A stretch of 64,000 bases of DNA from CAZJHX01 sp964545715. GTDB lineage: Bacteria; Myxococcota_A; UBA9042; GCA-2863065. Within the stretch, counting starts at the first letter, position 1, and every line of letters starts with the position of its first letter. Below, piece after piece: positions 1-9,700 of the stretch. The stretch is from the NCBI GenBank assembly GCA_964545715.1, contig CAZJHX010000026.1, positions 1-64,000 of the forward strand, given 5' to 3'. The notes under the pieces are model-generated. The model had not been told where the DNA came from. It did not search any database and was given only the letters and a program-made list of their open reading frames with translations. The position numbers were made by a program, and so were the translations under genes.

Positions 1-19
1 GTGGACTCTGCAAGACTGG

Positions 20-730
20 TCAAATACGGAACGAACTTCCGATCTCGACAACTAGAACCCGGCACGCCCCATTGACTCCGCAGCGCCGTAGCCGCACGAG
101 GAATCGCATGGTCTCCTCGTGAGACGACCGCCGATTCCAAAGCAGCTCGCCGAGCAGGCCGAACTCCTCGATGGTGTCGCGACTGATCCATTCCCAACCC
201 TCCAATCTCAGACTTCCAAGTGACTCCCGGTCAAACGCGTTGGTCGGCGCTGTGGCGTGTGTCGCCACGATCCCGCAGTCCGTTGTCGCGATGAGCGGCA
301 TGTCGATGATCATTTTGCGCAGCGCCGCGATGTAGTCGTCCGTCAGCAGGCTCTCCATCGCGGCCGCCTCATCGAAGTAGAACTTCGCGACGCGCGGACC
401 TCCGATATGTGCGTGCTCGTGGTTGCCCATGATGGAGACCACCCGGTTCGGATATCGATCGATCAGCTCCAGGTACTCCCGAAGCAATCGCGTCGACCGG
501 TCCGGATACCAGTCACCCATTGTCATGTGCTCGGCTCGCCACTCCTCCAGCGTGCACCCAGGGCCGTGGAAGAGGTCCCCCAGGAACAGCAAAGCCGAGT
601 CTTCTTCCCCTTCGAAGAGTTCGACCATGCGCCGGAAATCTTCAAGATTCCCGTGCAGGTCGGACGCGACAAAGAGCCGCCCTGGACCGCGGATTTCCGC
701 GATCCTATCTCTAACCGTTATCTCTGCCAT
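20..730 (-). CDS. Metallophosphoesterase, C-terminally truncated
   Basis: Calcineurin-like phosphoesterase of 236 aa. The metal-binding motifs appear in order: DLHGN (residues 24-28), GDLFHG (51-56), GNHEH (102-106) and the single His of ATHA (157-160). The final GHxH motif that completes the dinuclear metal site is not present. The C-terminal stretch reads CRVLVVE and stops about seven residues later, where relatives would read VVGHE and continue. I infer a 3' deletion or frameshift, so activity is doubtful; the other two frames do not restore a GHxH. ATG start at 730. It is monocistronic, with an AT-rich palindromic gap upstream. Substrate unknown (phosphoprotein or nucleotide phosphatase are the usual roles). 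Confidence 0.72.
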   Translation of the reverse strand: MAEITVRDRIAEIRGPGRLFVASDLHGNLEDFRRMVELFEGEEDSALLFLGDLFHGPGCTLEEWRAEHMTMGDWYPDRSTRLLREYLELIDRYPNRVVSIMGNHEHAHIGGPRVAKFYFDEAAAMESLLTDDYIAALRKMIIDMPLIATTDCGIVATHATAPTNAFDRESLGSLRLEGWEWISRDTIEEFGLLGELLWNRRSSHEETMRFLVRLRRCGVNGACRVLVVEIGSSFRI

Positions 731-767
731 GATGCTGGACTAAGAACGCAAGTCGCGTGCCATTATG

Positions 768-838
768 TAACTGCCTGTAATTGCAGTTATTAGACATTGT
801 CCATTTTACAGTTTTACTGTCGATGGTTCAATTTGAAC
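768..838. promoter_or_regulatory. Cluster of three palindromes in an AT-rich gap
   Basis: The 110-bp gap lies upstream of the phosphoesterase and just downstream of the protease/barrel gene, both on the minus strand. It holds TAACTGC-N8-GCAGTTA (768-789), ACAGT-TTT-ACTGT (808-820) and GTTCAA-T-TTGAAC (826-838). The last begins within 3 bases of the upstream gene's stop and could act as a terminator hairpin. The first two look like operators and share the ACTG/CAGT core with the palindromes at 59578-59622. No T-tract follows, so the terminator role is uncertain. Confidence 0.4.
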
Positions 839-840
839 AG

Positions 841-3681
841 TTAGAGGTTGGATCCGAGGATGATGTAGAGCTGCTCGGCGGGCGGATCGGTGACTGCTCT
901 CGCGTAGCCAACCCTCAGCGTAAACGGGACGGCGTAAAAGAGCTCCGTCCTGAGAGCGACCTCCCCGCCGACCGTGACCTTGATGTGGTCGAGCGTTGCG
1001 TCATCGTAGTACGCCATTCCGGCATCGCTAAAGACCGCCGCAGTAAGCCGCTCCAGCCACAGCGGCAGCGTCCCGGCCGCGGTGAACAGATCGAGGACCG
1101 GCAGGCGATACTCGCTGGTCAGCAAGTGAAACGCGTCACCCCGAAACGCGCCGGACGGATACCCGCGCAGGTAGGAGCCGAACAGGCCACGCTCGTTGAT
1201 CAGGTCCATCACCAGGTCCTGCTGTGGGAACCCGCCGACCGAAAACGAGTCGGGCGCCTCGCCGCCGGACACGCCGCCCTTGAGCTTGAAGACCAGCACG
1301 TTGGAGTGCCACCAGGGCATGGGAAAGTACGTGTCGAAGTGCCATGACATGGCCCACCGCTCCGACGTGTTTCCCAGCCAATGCGGAGTTAGCCGAAAGG
1401 CCATGCCGGCGCGCCAGCCCTCGTCCGGCGAGATGGACAGCGCGTACCGCTTGACGTGGTCGTACGACCAGAACAGCTCGATGCTGACGCGCTGGTTGTC
1501 CTGCTGCACGAACGGCTCATCCGAGCCTGGATCGTGATGCAGGCGCACAGGCGGGTTGGGGTCCACCGACAGCAGGTAGCTGACGTCCGCCCCGATATGA
1601 AAGGTGTGCTCCACGTGTGGGATCGACGTCGAGATTCCGGCCGCCGCGTACAGGTTTTCGTGTGCGAAGACCTCGACCTCATCGCGAATATAGCGATAGG
1701 CGTCCCCGCGAAACCGGGCCAGAAACACGTTCATGCTGGGCCGCAGTCCGCTGTAGCTGTAGCTGGTCGCGATGCTGACGTCCTCGCGCAGCAGGCTGTA
1801 ATCCACACCCAGCGTCCAGCTGTGGTGGCCCAGGGCGTCCTGCGCCCCGATCTCCACGCCGACGCCGCCAAGGCCCGTCTGGTCCAACTGAAACACCGGC
1901 GACCACGTGCGCGGCCAGGCGCTGCGATACCCACGGTAAGGCCGTATCCGGCCGTCCACCGGGCGCGGATTGTACGGTCTCTCAACGGACTGGACAGTAT
2001 CCGTAACCGGCGTGCTGCGACCGTCCAGTGGCACCAGGAACAGGTCAAAGCCCACCGCCGAGTACCCGTTGTAGATCAGCTGCCGCCCGTCCGGGCTGAC
2101 GCTCGGGTTGAAGGCGCCGCCCAGCACACGCGTCACCTGGCGTCGGGCCCTGGTCCGGAGGTCCAGCGCGTGGATGTTCCAGATGCCGCCGTGGTCGCTG
2201 GAGTAATAGACCGTGCTGCCGTCCGGTGACACCGCCGCGCCGATCTCGCGCTCGGGCGTCGTCGTCAGCCGCACCAGACGCCCATCCGTCTCCCGCAGCC
2301 ACAGGTCCCGAAAGCCGCCGTTTCCCTGCGCGGAGAACACGATCCGCCCGTCCGGCAGATACCGCGGCTGGTTCAGCTGCAGCTTCCGGTCGAAGCCGAT
2401 CAGCGTTCGCGTCTGTTGCGTCCGTAGATCGTGCTCCATCAGCGCAGTGCGCCCCCAGCTGCCGGTCACAAAGACGACCGTGCGTCCGTCCTGGCGCAGG
2501 TCCGGCTCGCGCGACCGCTGCCCGTGCGTCAGGCGCGTCGGGCGCGCCGGGCGGGTCTCCAGGTTGTAGCTGACCAGGTCCCGAAAGTAGCGGTGCGGGC
2601 CGTACCATCGGGAGCCCACGCTGATGATCTCCGAGTCATCCGGCGACCACATGGACCGTCCGCAGTTGCCGTAGCACTGGTACAGGCGCTCCAGCGTCAG
2701 CTTGTCTCCGTCCAGCGTGCCCACGTGCAGCGACGACGCCTCATGTCCGTTGCTCTTGGTCAGCGCGATGCGCCGTCCGCTGTGGTCAAAGGCCGGCGCG
2801 TTGTGGCTCCACCCTTCCGTCGTCAGCTTGTGCCCGGTGATCAGCCCGGCCTTGCGCTCCCGCGACTCCACCGCTTTCGCGCGCGCCACCAGATCGGCCC
2901 GCCACGCCGCATACAGCTGCTCAAAGTCCTCTCCGAAGGCCTGCCGCGCCACATTGTTCAGTCCGTACGGCAGCAGCCGCCGACCGTACAGTCGCCCAAA
3001 CTCGATCAACGTCGCGTCGCCGTGCCGATCGGCCACCCACGTCAGGAAGTCGCCCCCAAACACGTACGCCCAGCTCCCGCCCGGCCGGCTGATCGGCGAG
3101 CCCGTGAGCCCTCCGATGCTCTCCGGCAACGTGCCGCCCAGGGCCGCCGACCGCAGATACATCTCGAACTGGGCGCTGCCGACGCGCCCCAGCGGCGTAT
3201 GGCGCGACTCCGCGTAGGTCGCGATCCCCTCGATAAACCACCGCGGCAGCGCCAGGTTGGGCAGCAGCGTCTTGCCGAAGATCGTGTTGACCACCCCGAC
3301 GACACCGCCGGCCTGGTCCAGATGCAGCAGGTGTGACAGCTCGTGATAGATCAGCACGCGCAGCCAGTCGTCGTAGCGGCCCAGATCCGTGTCCGCCTCT
3401 GGTCCAAACGCCAGCAGCGTCAGCGCGTCGTACGGCTGCACCCGCGCAAAGCCGTTGGCGCCGTCCGAGAGATCGTGGCACGTCAGGTGAACGCGGTCCG
3501 AGTGAGGCGTCCAGCCGGTGGCCTTGAGCAGCGTCGCGCGGGCCTCTTCCGCGATCGCCGCCGACCGCCGCGCAAACGCCTCGCCGCCCTGATGATAATG
3601 CAGGTGAAAGTGCTCGGTGGTCAGCGTGAACCACTCCAGGTCGGGATCCGCCGCATGGCCGACCCCGGGCGCCAGCGCCAC
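841..3681 (-). CDS. Exported HExxH peptidase-like / TolB propeller / outer-membrane barrel protein
   Basis: About 946 aa. The N-terminal gluzincin-like domain has HELSHLLH (about residues 113-120) followed by WFIEGIATYAE, as in MA-clan peptidases. The middle (about 285-570) has repeated S-P-D-G and YxSD motifs of TolB/WD40-like blades (SPDGSTVYYSSD, SPDGRQLIY). The last third is rich in alternating aromatic strands and ends in a barrel-like segment, as in bacterial surface-antigen/Omp85-type barrels. The likely role is cell-surface proteolysis or display in the outer membrane. The GTG start given leaves only a stub of a signal peptide; reading back in frame, a CTG at 3714 gives TKHLLVAVALVALAPGVGHA, a complete signal peptide overlapping the upstream stop codon. 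The real start is probably there. It follows the 169-aa gene and is probably cotranscribed with it. Confidence 0.78.
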   Translation of the reverse strand: MALAPGVGHAADPDLEWFTLTTEHFHLHYHQGGEAFARRSAAIAEEARATLLKATGWTPHSDRVHLTCHDLSDGANGFARVQPYDALTLLAFGPEADTDLGRYDDWLRVLIYHELSHLLHLDQAGGVVGVVNTIFGKTLLPNLALPRWFIEGIATYAESRHTPLGRVGSAQFEMYLRSAALGGTLPESIGGLTGSPISRPGGSWAYVFGGDFLTWVADRHGDATLIEFGRLYGRRLLPYGLNNVARQAFGEDFEQLYAAWRADLVARAKAVESRERKAGLITGHKLTTEGWSHNAPAFDHSGRRIALTKSNGHEASSLHVGTLDGDKLTLERLYQCYGNCGRSMWSPDDSEIISVGSRWYGPHRYFRDLVSYNLETRPARPTRLTHGQRSREPDLRQDGRTVVFVTGSWGRTALMEHDLRTQQTRTLIGFDRKLQLNQPRYLPDGRIVFSAQGNGGFRDLWLRETDGRLVRLTTTPEREIGAAVSPDGSTVYYSSDHGGIWNIHALDLRTRARRQVTRVLGGAFNPSVSPDGRQLIYNGYSAVGFDLFLVPLDGRSTPVTDTVQSVERPYNPRPVDGRIRPYRGYRSAWPRTWSPVFQLDQTGLGGVGVEIGAQDALGHHSWTLGVDYSLLREDVSIATSYSYSGLRPSMNVFLARFRGDAYRYIRDEVEVFAHENLYAAAGISTSIPHVEHTFHIGADVSYLLSVDPNPPVRLHHDPGSDEPFVQQDNQRVSIELFWSYDHVKRYALSISPDEGWRAGMAFRLTPHWLGNTSERWAMSWHFDTYFPMPWWHSNVLVFKLKGGVSGGEAPDSFSVGGFPQQDLVMDLINERGLFGSYLRGYPSGAFRGDAFHLLTSEYRLPVLDLFTAAGTLPLWLERLTAAVFSDAGMAYYDDATLDHIKVTVGGEVALRTELFYAVPFTLRVGYARAVTDPPAEQLYIILGSNL

Positions 3682-3706
3682 CAGCGCAACGGCAACCAGG
3701 AGGTGC

Positions 3707-4216
3707 TTAGTCAGCGAACTCCAGGACCTCTCCGCCCAGCGTGACGGTTCCCGAGGGCAGCTGCACGCGGTTCTCCTGGCGGTCGCCTATCGTCGCGGCC
3801 ACCACCAGCTTGCCGCTCTGGCCCATATACCGCCCGCCTGTGACGCGCACCGACCGGCCGCTCAGGGAGTAGTCCAGCGTGCACACCTCGTACGGATCCG
3901 CGCACGGCTCAGCCGCCAGCGCCACCTGGACAAACGGAAACTCGCGCTCGTCCACGGTCGCGGTCACGTCTCCCGGCAGGTCGCGCGGGTAGCCGGTGAT
4001 CACAAGGCGAACGCGCTGCTTCATGCTGAACGTAACGACCACGTCCGTCAGGTCCAGCTTCTCGATCAGCGGCAGACGCAGGTGCGCGGCGTGCTCATAC
4101 ATCCAACGGGTAAAGGCGCGGACGAAGGCCTCGTCACGTGCGCCGTCACCGGCCAGGCGGTCAAACAATGCGCTGAGGGGGACGGTCTCTCTGGTGGTCG
4201 GGGCGTCTGCGGACAT
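3707..4216 (-). CDS. Conserved hypothetical protein, beta-rich C-terminus
   Basis: 169 aa, no family recognised. The N-terminal half looks helical (FDRLAGD...FTRWMYEHAAHL), and the rest alternates short beta-strands (VVVTFSMKQRVRLVITGY, VRVTGGRYMGQSGKLVVAATIGD). No signal peptide or membrane segment is visible, so it is probably cytoplasmic. Its TAA stop overlaps the likely CTG start of the downstream protease/barrel gene, implying translational coupling. It may be a regulatory or chaperone-like partner of that exported protein, which is inference from position only. The codon usage and G/C-rich third positions match the neighbours, supporting a real gene. Confidence 0.6.
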   Translation of the reverse strand: MSADAPTTRETVPLSALFDRLAGDGARDEAFVRAFTRWMYEHAAHLRLPLIEKLDLTDVVVTFSMKQRVRLVITGYPRDLPGDVTATVDEREFPFVQVALAAEPCADPYEVCTLDYSLSGRSVRVTGGRYMGQSGKLVVAATIGDRQENRVQLPSGTVTLGGEVLEFAD

Positions 4217-4256
4217 GCCGCGACATCCTACCCGATCGACTCGTCAGGGTTCGACC

Positions 4257-5123
4257 CTATCTGCGTAGGTGGGTGTCCAGCAGTCGGCTGATTCGGATCG
4301 GCTCCATCTCGCTTGCGATGGTGTGCCGGATGCCGTTGCGGGTGAACTGGCCCCAGGTCAGGGTGCTGCGCCGCTGCAGCTTCAAGGAGGGGGCGGCGCC
4401 GTCGGCCACGGTGGCCGCGCTCTGGACGATGTTCACGCGCTCGCCGTCCACGCTGTAGATGAACAGTACGGCCGGTCGCCCGTCTTCCGCGACCTCACGC
4501 GCGCCCGCCAGGCGAACGCCCTTGCCCTCGGTTAGAGGCGCTTGAATCTTGAACGGCACGCGCGCCTGCATGTACCGGCGGATGTCCGGCTCGCCACCGC
4601 GCACGTCGGCTTTCAGGAGGCTGTAGTTGGCCAGCGTGGTTCTGGGCACGGCGGGCACCACGCCGGACGACATCGGCTGACCCACGCGCACGACGGCGGT
4701 CTGGACGCCCTGCTGGATCCCGGGTGGGATCTCGTTCGTGCCGCCGGTGGCCATCGCGCTGGTCGTCAGCGCGGTAGTCGGCACCGTGTTTGTCGCCGGG
4801 GGCCACAACAGGAACAAGGCGAGAGCGGCGGCTGCGGCCAGAGGCACGTACCGCGTCAAAAATCTCAGGGTCCGGTCGGGGCGCCGTGTGACGGGAGCAT
4901 CGGCGTCGCTCAGCTGCTCCGCGATGGCGGCGCGTAGGTGGCTCGGGGCGGCGATGGGCTTGAGTGTGTCTTTCAGATCGCGGCGGAAGTCGCGCTCGCG
5001 GCTGACGAGCTGCCGGCAGCCGTTGCACTCGGTCAGGTGAGACTCGAGCTCGATGCGGTCGCGCTCGTCGAACTCGTTGTCGACATAGACGTCGACGTAT
5101 TTGCCGACTTCGTCGCAGTTCAT
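4257..5123 (-). CDS. Zinc-finger anti-sigma factor, membrane-anchored
   Basis: 288 aa. The N-terminal anti-sigma zinc domain (ZAS) has Cys3 and the His29-x3-Cys33-x2-Cys36 motif, which in this family clamps a cognate ECF sigma factor and can sense redox or envelope stress. A single membrane segment (YVPLAAAAALALFLLW, about 92-107) follows, leaving a periplasmic domain of about 180 aa with no family I recognise. Its ATG overlaps the stop of the ECF sigma gene (ATGA), so the pair is translationally coupled with the sigma factor first. Role by family: sequester the sigma factor at the membrane until a signal reaches the periplasmic part. Confidence 0.88.
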   Translation of the reverse strand: MNCDEVGKYVDVYVDNEFDERDRIELESHLTECNGCRQLVSRERDFRRDLKDTLKPIAAPSHLRAAIAEQLSDADAPVTRRPDRTLRFLTRYVPLAAAAALALFLLWPPATNTVPTTALTTSAMATGGTNEIPPGIQQGVQTAVVRVGQPMSSGVVPAVPRTTLANYSLLKADVRGGEPDIRRYMQARVPFKIQAPLTEGKGVRLAGAREVAEDGRPAVLFIYSVDGERVNIVQSAATVADGAAPSLKLQRRSTLTWGQFTRNGIRHTIASEMEPIRISRLLDTHLRR

Positions 5124-5773
5124 GAGCTTGCCGTACGGCGCGCCCGGTAGTCGTCCAGCGAGGTCGGCTGCGCCACCTTCTCCTCGCTGGGGCCGTCATT
5201 TGGGGCGATGATGCCCTGCGAGATGGCGTGTGCCCGAAGGCGTTTCTGGAGCATCTTGCGTCCTCTGTGCAGCCGGCTCATCACGGTCCCAATCGGGCAC
5301 TCCATGATCTCGGCGATCTCCTTATAGGAGAAGTCCTGCAGGTCGGCGAGCACAACAGCGGTACGGAAGTCGTCGGGGATGGCGTCCAGGGCCCGCTTCA
5401 CTTCCTCGTGAACCAGTCCGTGCAGGTAGCCCTGCTCGGGGTTTTTGTAAAACGCGCTGGTCTCCGAGATCGGATTGTCCTGGGCGCCTTCCACGTCTAC
5501 GTTCTCGATGTACGCAAACTCTCTGTGCTTGCCGCGCTGGCGGTTGATGTGGGTGTTCGTCAGGATTCGGAACAACCACGCCTTGCAGTTCGTCCCCGCC
5601 GTGTAGCGATGGAAGAACCGATACGCCTTCAGGAAGGTCTCCTGGACCAGGTCCTCCGCGTCGCGGGGGTCCTTGGTCATATAGCGCGCAGCGTAGTAGA
5701 GGGCGTCCAGATGGGGGAGCGCCTCCTTGTGGAAGTTGTCCTTCATCTTCTGCCGGCTCCGAAAAATCATCAT
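5120..5773 (-). CDS. ECF-family RNA polymerase sigma factor (sigma-70, RpoE-like)
   Basis: 217 aa. Region 2 is clear at about residues 20-90 (DAEDLVQETFLKAYRFFHRY, then CKAWLFRILTNTHIN). Region 4 with its helix-turn-helix is at about 140-190 (DFSYKEIAEIMECPIGTVMSRLHRGRKML). There is no region 1 or 3, as expected for ECF sigmas. The linker carries an acidic insert (YIENVDVEG) common in RpoE/SigW-like members. AGGAG lies just ahead of tandem ATGs at 5773 and 5770; the second has better spacing. The overlapping downstream gene is its ZAS anti-sigma factor. The 110-bp leader has a GGAATA-N14-CGTG candidate ECF promoter suggesting autoregulation, but this is weak. Confidence 0.93.
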   Translation of the reverse strand: MMIFRSRQKMKDNFHKEALPHLDALYYAARYMTKDPRDAEDLVQETFLKAYRFFHRYTAGTNCKAWLFRILTNTHINRQRGKHREFAYIENVDVEGAQDNPISETSAFYKNPEQGYLHGLVHEEVKRALDAIPDDFRTAVVLADLQDFSYKEIAEIMECPIGTVMSRLHRGRKMLQKRLRAHAISQGIIAPNDGPSEEKVAQPTSLDDYRARRTASS

Positions 5774-5883
5774 GCTCCTTCTCAGCTACGAGCAACTGCC
5801 AAAACAAGGCTTTTGCGATTCAAGGGTGCGAACACGACCTCCTGACGCACTATTCCATCTTATTCGGGCTGATCCGCAGTTTT

Positions 5884-6732
5884 CTACAAGCCCAGCAGCT
5901 CTCGGGCCTCCTCCACGGTGGCGTGCTGACTGCCCACAGCGCCGCACAGCCCGACCGCGGCCTCGACCAGCGCTGCGTTGCCGTCCGCCGCCTCGCCCGT
6001 CGGCAGGTGCAGCCCGTCCTGAAAGCCGACTCGCAGATGTCCGCCCAATGAGAGCGCCGCGGCGTGCAGTCGCCAGGACCCGTTGGCCGCGACCGCCTGC
6101 CACCAGGGCTCTTCGTCCCCGATCCGGCGTGCGGTGTCCACCAGGCGGCACAGGCTGTGCGGGGTCGCGGCGATACCGCCGGTCACGCCGATGACGAACT
6201 GCGCGCGCACGGGACCCAGCAGGCCGCCCATCTCCCGCAGCGTCTGCAGCGACGCCAGGTGGCCCAGGTCATAACAAGACGCAACGGTCGCCACCGACAG
6301 CTCGCGAGCCCGAGTCGCCAGCGTGATCACGTCTGAGAAGCGATTGGCGAAAACATGATCGTAGTCAAACGCCTTCTGGCGCGTGTTGTAGCGCGCGTGC
6401 GTCATCGTGCCCATCGGCAGAATCGCCAGGTCCGGTCGCGCCTCCAGCGGCGCTGTGCGCTCTTCAAGCGCCACTCCGAAGGCCGTCGTCGACACGCTGA
6501 CCAGCACCGGACAGCGATCCCGAATCGCGTTTACGACCTCTCGGTAGCGCTCCACCCTGTAGCTCGGTCCGCCGCCGTCCTCGCGCGCCGTCACGTGGAC
6601 GACCGCCGCCCCCGCCTCGTACGCCCGCTCAGCTTCGCCGGCGATCTCGGCGGGCGTATACGGCACCGTCGGGCATTGGCCGCGGTGCACGGTCGCGCCG
6701 TTCACCGCGCACGTGATGATTGTCTTACCCAT
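5884..6732 (-). CDS. BKACE (DUF849) family protein with altered metal ligands
   Basis: 282 aa, typical family length. It belongs to the beta-keto acid cleavage enzymes (Kce type), TIM barrels that condense a beta-keto acid with acetyl-CoA using Zn2+. The fold motifs are present: TCAVNGA near the start, EAGAAVVHV at 40-47, SVSTTAFG, and GGHLRVGFQDG at 230-240. In characterised members the metal is held by His46, His48 and a Glu in the GLED motif. Here residue 46 is His, but 48 is Thr (HVT instead of HLH) and the Glu is Gln238 (GFQD). The usual zinc site is therefore broken, so it may be a non-catalytic paralogue or use other chemistry. It lies 3 bp downstream of the giant TPR gene on the same strand, probably cotranscribed. 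Confidence 0.82.
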   Translation of the reverse strand: MGKTIITCAVNGATVHRGQCPTVPYTPAEIAGEAERAYEAGAAVVHVTAREDGGGPSYRVERYREVVNAIRDRCPVLVSVSTTAFGVALEERTAPLEARPDLAILPMGTMTHARYNTRQKAFDYDHVFANRFSDVITLATRARELSVATVASCYDLGHLASLQTLREMGGLLGPVRAQFVIGVTGGIAATPHSLCRLVDTARRIGDEEPWWQAVAANGSWRLHAAALSLGGHLRVGFQDGLHLPTGEAADGNAALVEAAVGLCGAVGSQHATVEEARELLGL

Positions 6733-6735
6733 GAC

Positions 6736-9700
6736 CTACTCCAATATCGCGACGCCGACCTCGCGTCGCAGTGCCAGGAACCGTTCGCTCACGCTGTAGT
6801 GGGCCAGATCCTCAATCGCCTCCTGCAGCGTCAGCTTGGACAGCCGCTCACCCTGCTCCCGCTCCTCCTTCAGCATGCGCACCGACACCTCGATGTCGTT
6901 GCACAGAAGGTGGCCGGTGTGGTTGGCGGTGCGCTCGACCTGCTTGAGCCACTCCGTGATGTTGGGCTGCGCCTCGCGCTCGGTCAGCTCGACGCACAGC
7001 TTGCGCAGGGCGTCCACGTCACGCCGCTTCATCACGCTCTCGAGCTGCTTCTGAATCCCGCGCACACCCGGCTCGCCGTCCTGTGAGACCTCGGGCATGA
7101 CCGTGCGCATGGCCGCCAGCAGCAGGGTCCGCAGGTGCCCGACCGGATACATCCCCGCCATCATGTGCGACGGCAGGAAGTAGGCCATCGACTTGCCGAT
7201 CATGAAGCGCAGCTCTTTGCCCTTCCGGCCGGTCAGCATCTCGGGCCCGACGATCATCGAGGCGGGGAACGTGGCCTCTTTACGCACGCCGCGCGCCCCG
7301 GCCTGCCTGTACACGCCCGGGATGGTCACCTGCAGGATCTTGGACACCGTCGTCAGAAAGCTCGTGAAGCGCGACTTCTGCTTCAAGCTGACCGCGTCCT
7401 GCGGGCCCAACCCAAGCTCCTTCAGCGACTGCATCGCGCCCTTCGGCCCCAGCGCGCGGCCGACCCGCTCCAGAATCTCGCCCAACAGGCGATCCTGGCG
7501 GCGGTCAAACAAGAAGCGCTCCCAGTCGTCATGGCCCTTGAGCGCCTTGCGCAGCGCCAACACCGACTTCTGGTGCTTGGCGTAAAACGCGATCTCCTTG
7601 GCGTCCGCCTGCTCCAACAGCTTCAGCACGCCGCACACGTTCCAGGCCGCGTCGCGGTTGCGTTGACGCGCAAAGATGCGACCCAGCGCCTTCCACGCCG
7701 GCACATGGCTGGGGTTGAACTGAAGGATCTTTCGATACTCCTGCAGCGCCTGTCCGCTGCCCGGATCCTGCTCCTCCAGCGCGATGGCCAGCTGCTCCCG
7801 CGCCTCCACGTCGGCCGGCTTGCGCTCCAGCGCGTCCGCCAGCGCGACCACGGCGTCGTCGCGCTGCCCCAACCCGGTGCGATAGATCATCGCCAGGTTG
7901 CGCAGCAGCCGGAATTCCAGCCCGGTGTCGCCCTCGCCCTCGATGCGCTTCAGCATCACCCGATAGCTCTCGGCCTGGCCCTTCCAGTCCTTGTGGTCGA
8001 CCAGGATCTTGTCCAGCGACTCGAACGCCTCCAGGCGCTTGGGATCCAGGTCCAGCGTCTCGTTCAGAAAGGCCACCGCCTTGCGCGGCTGGTGCAGCTG
8101 ATCGCGGTACAAAACCGCCAGGGTGTACGTGTAGCGGGCGCGCCGCTCGGGCTCCGTCTCCTCGGCCAGCAGCGCCATCAGCACCTCGACCGCCTGCTTG
8201 TAGCGCTCCAGGCTCAGATAGACGTTCAGCAGCTGATGGACCACCGCGACCGAGTCCGGCTTCAGCGTGCGCGCCTCTTCCAACGCGATGCGCGCCGCGT
8301 CGGGGTCCTCCAGCTTGTCCAGCTGCAGCGCCGCCAGCTCCATCAGCGTGGCGAACTTCTCCAGCGGGTCCTGCATCGTCTGCGCAAGCCAGCCTTTGTA
8401 CTCCGCCGCCCCTGCCCAGTCGCCCTGACGCTCGCACACCAGCGTCAGATCGCGCAGAGTCTCCCGGTTGTTGGGCTTGGTCTTGAGCGCGTGCTCCAAC
8501 AGGCCGCGGCTGTTCACGTCGTCGCCGCGCGCCATCGACAGCTCGCTCAGCGCCGTCTCCACCCGGACCAGCTCGTCCGGCGGCAGCGCCTCGCCGTGCA
8601 TGTCCAGAATCGACTTGTACCAGGCCTCGGCCTTGTCGTACTCCTTGGCGGCCCAGGCCAGCCGCGCCTGGCCGAACAGGCCGCGCAGGATGGTCGGATC
8701 CGACTCCAGCACCAGGTCGAAGCACTTCTCGGCCAGGTCGTCTTCACCCAGCTTCTCGTGGACCTCCGCCAGCTGGGAAAACACCTCCAGCCGGAACTCC
8801 TGGTCCACATCGCCCTCGGTGTCGTCCAGCGCCGTGACCATCCCCTGCAGCACCGGTCGCGCCTCCCGCCACTGCTCGTCACGGACGTACACGTCGGCCA
8901 GAAACGCCAGCGCGTCGATGTGCGACGGGTTTTGCGTCAGGGCCCGCTCCATCAGGCCCATCGCCTCGGTCTCGTCGTGCAGATAGTCGGCATGGATGCG
9001 GCCCTGTCGGGCGAGCAGGTCCGCGCGCTCATCCTCGCGCAGCGTCTTGTCCGCGCGCTCGGCCAGGGCATCGCGCAGCGCCTCCCACTGGCCCAACGAT
9101 CCGTAGATGCTCTCCAGGATCTGCGGCTCCACCGGGTAGTCGGGGAAGGCCGCCACCAACTGGTCCAGCGCATGCTTGGCGCGCGCCGCGTTTTGCAGCG
9201 GACCCAGCCAGGTGTCGATCACCTCCAGGAAGATCGCCGGCTGATCGCTCGAGCCCGCCGTCGCGATGCGCTGCTCCAGCACCGAGACCACTTCCTTCCA
9301 CTCGCCTTTTTTGCGGTGGTGCATCGCCAGCCCGGCCAGGGCGATGGGGTTCGCCAGGTCCAGCTCCAGGATGTCGGCATAGTGTGCCGCGACCTCCTCG
9401 GCGGGCAGCTCCGCGGCCGGCGCCAGCGCCACGATCTGCTCCAGCGCCTCCAGACGGTCGCCCGGATCGGCGGACAGCAGCACCCATCGCTGCAGCACGC
9501 TCACCCGCTCGGACGCCGGGCGACCCGCCGCTTCTCCCAGCGCCGACAAGCACTTCAGCGCTTCGGCGTCCTCGGGATCCAGCGCCAGAATCTCCTGATA
9601 GACCTCCACCGCCCGTCGCGGGTTCAGCACACGATCGCGCAGCGTCTCCGCCAACGCGTGCAGCCGCCCGATGCGCTTCTCGGTGGTCTCCTCCAGGTCG

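Noticed and set aside
4246..4258. AGGGTTCGACCCT, which looks like a tRNA T-arm
   Set aside because: It lies at the very end of the anti-sigma gene within a 40-bp gap; there is no acceptor or anticodon arm, so no tRNA fits.
5800..5860. GGAATA-N14-CGTG as an ECF promoter
   Set aside because: Mentioned in the sigma-factor entry only; the spacer is short and the match is weak, so it is not listed as a feature.
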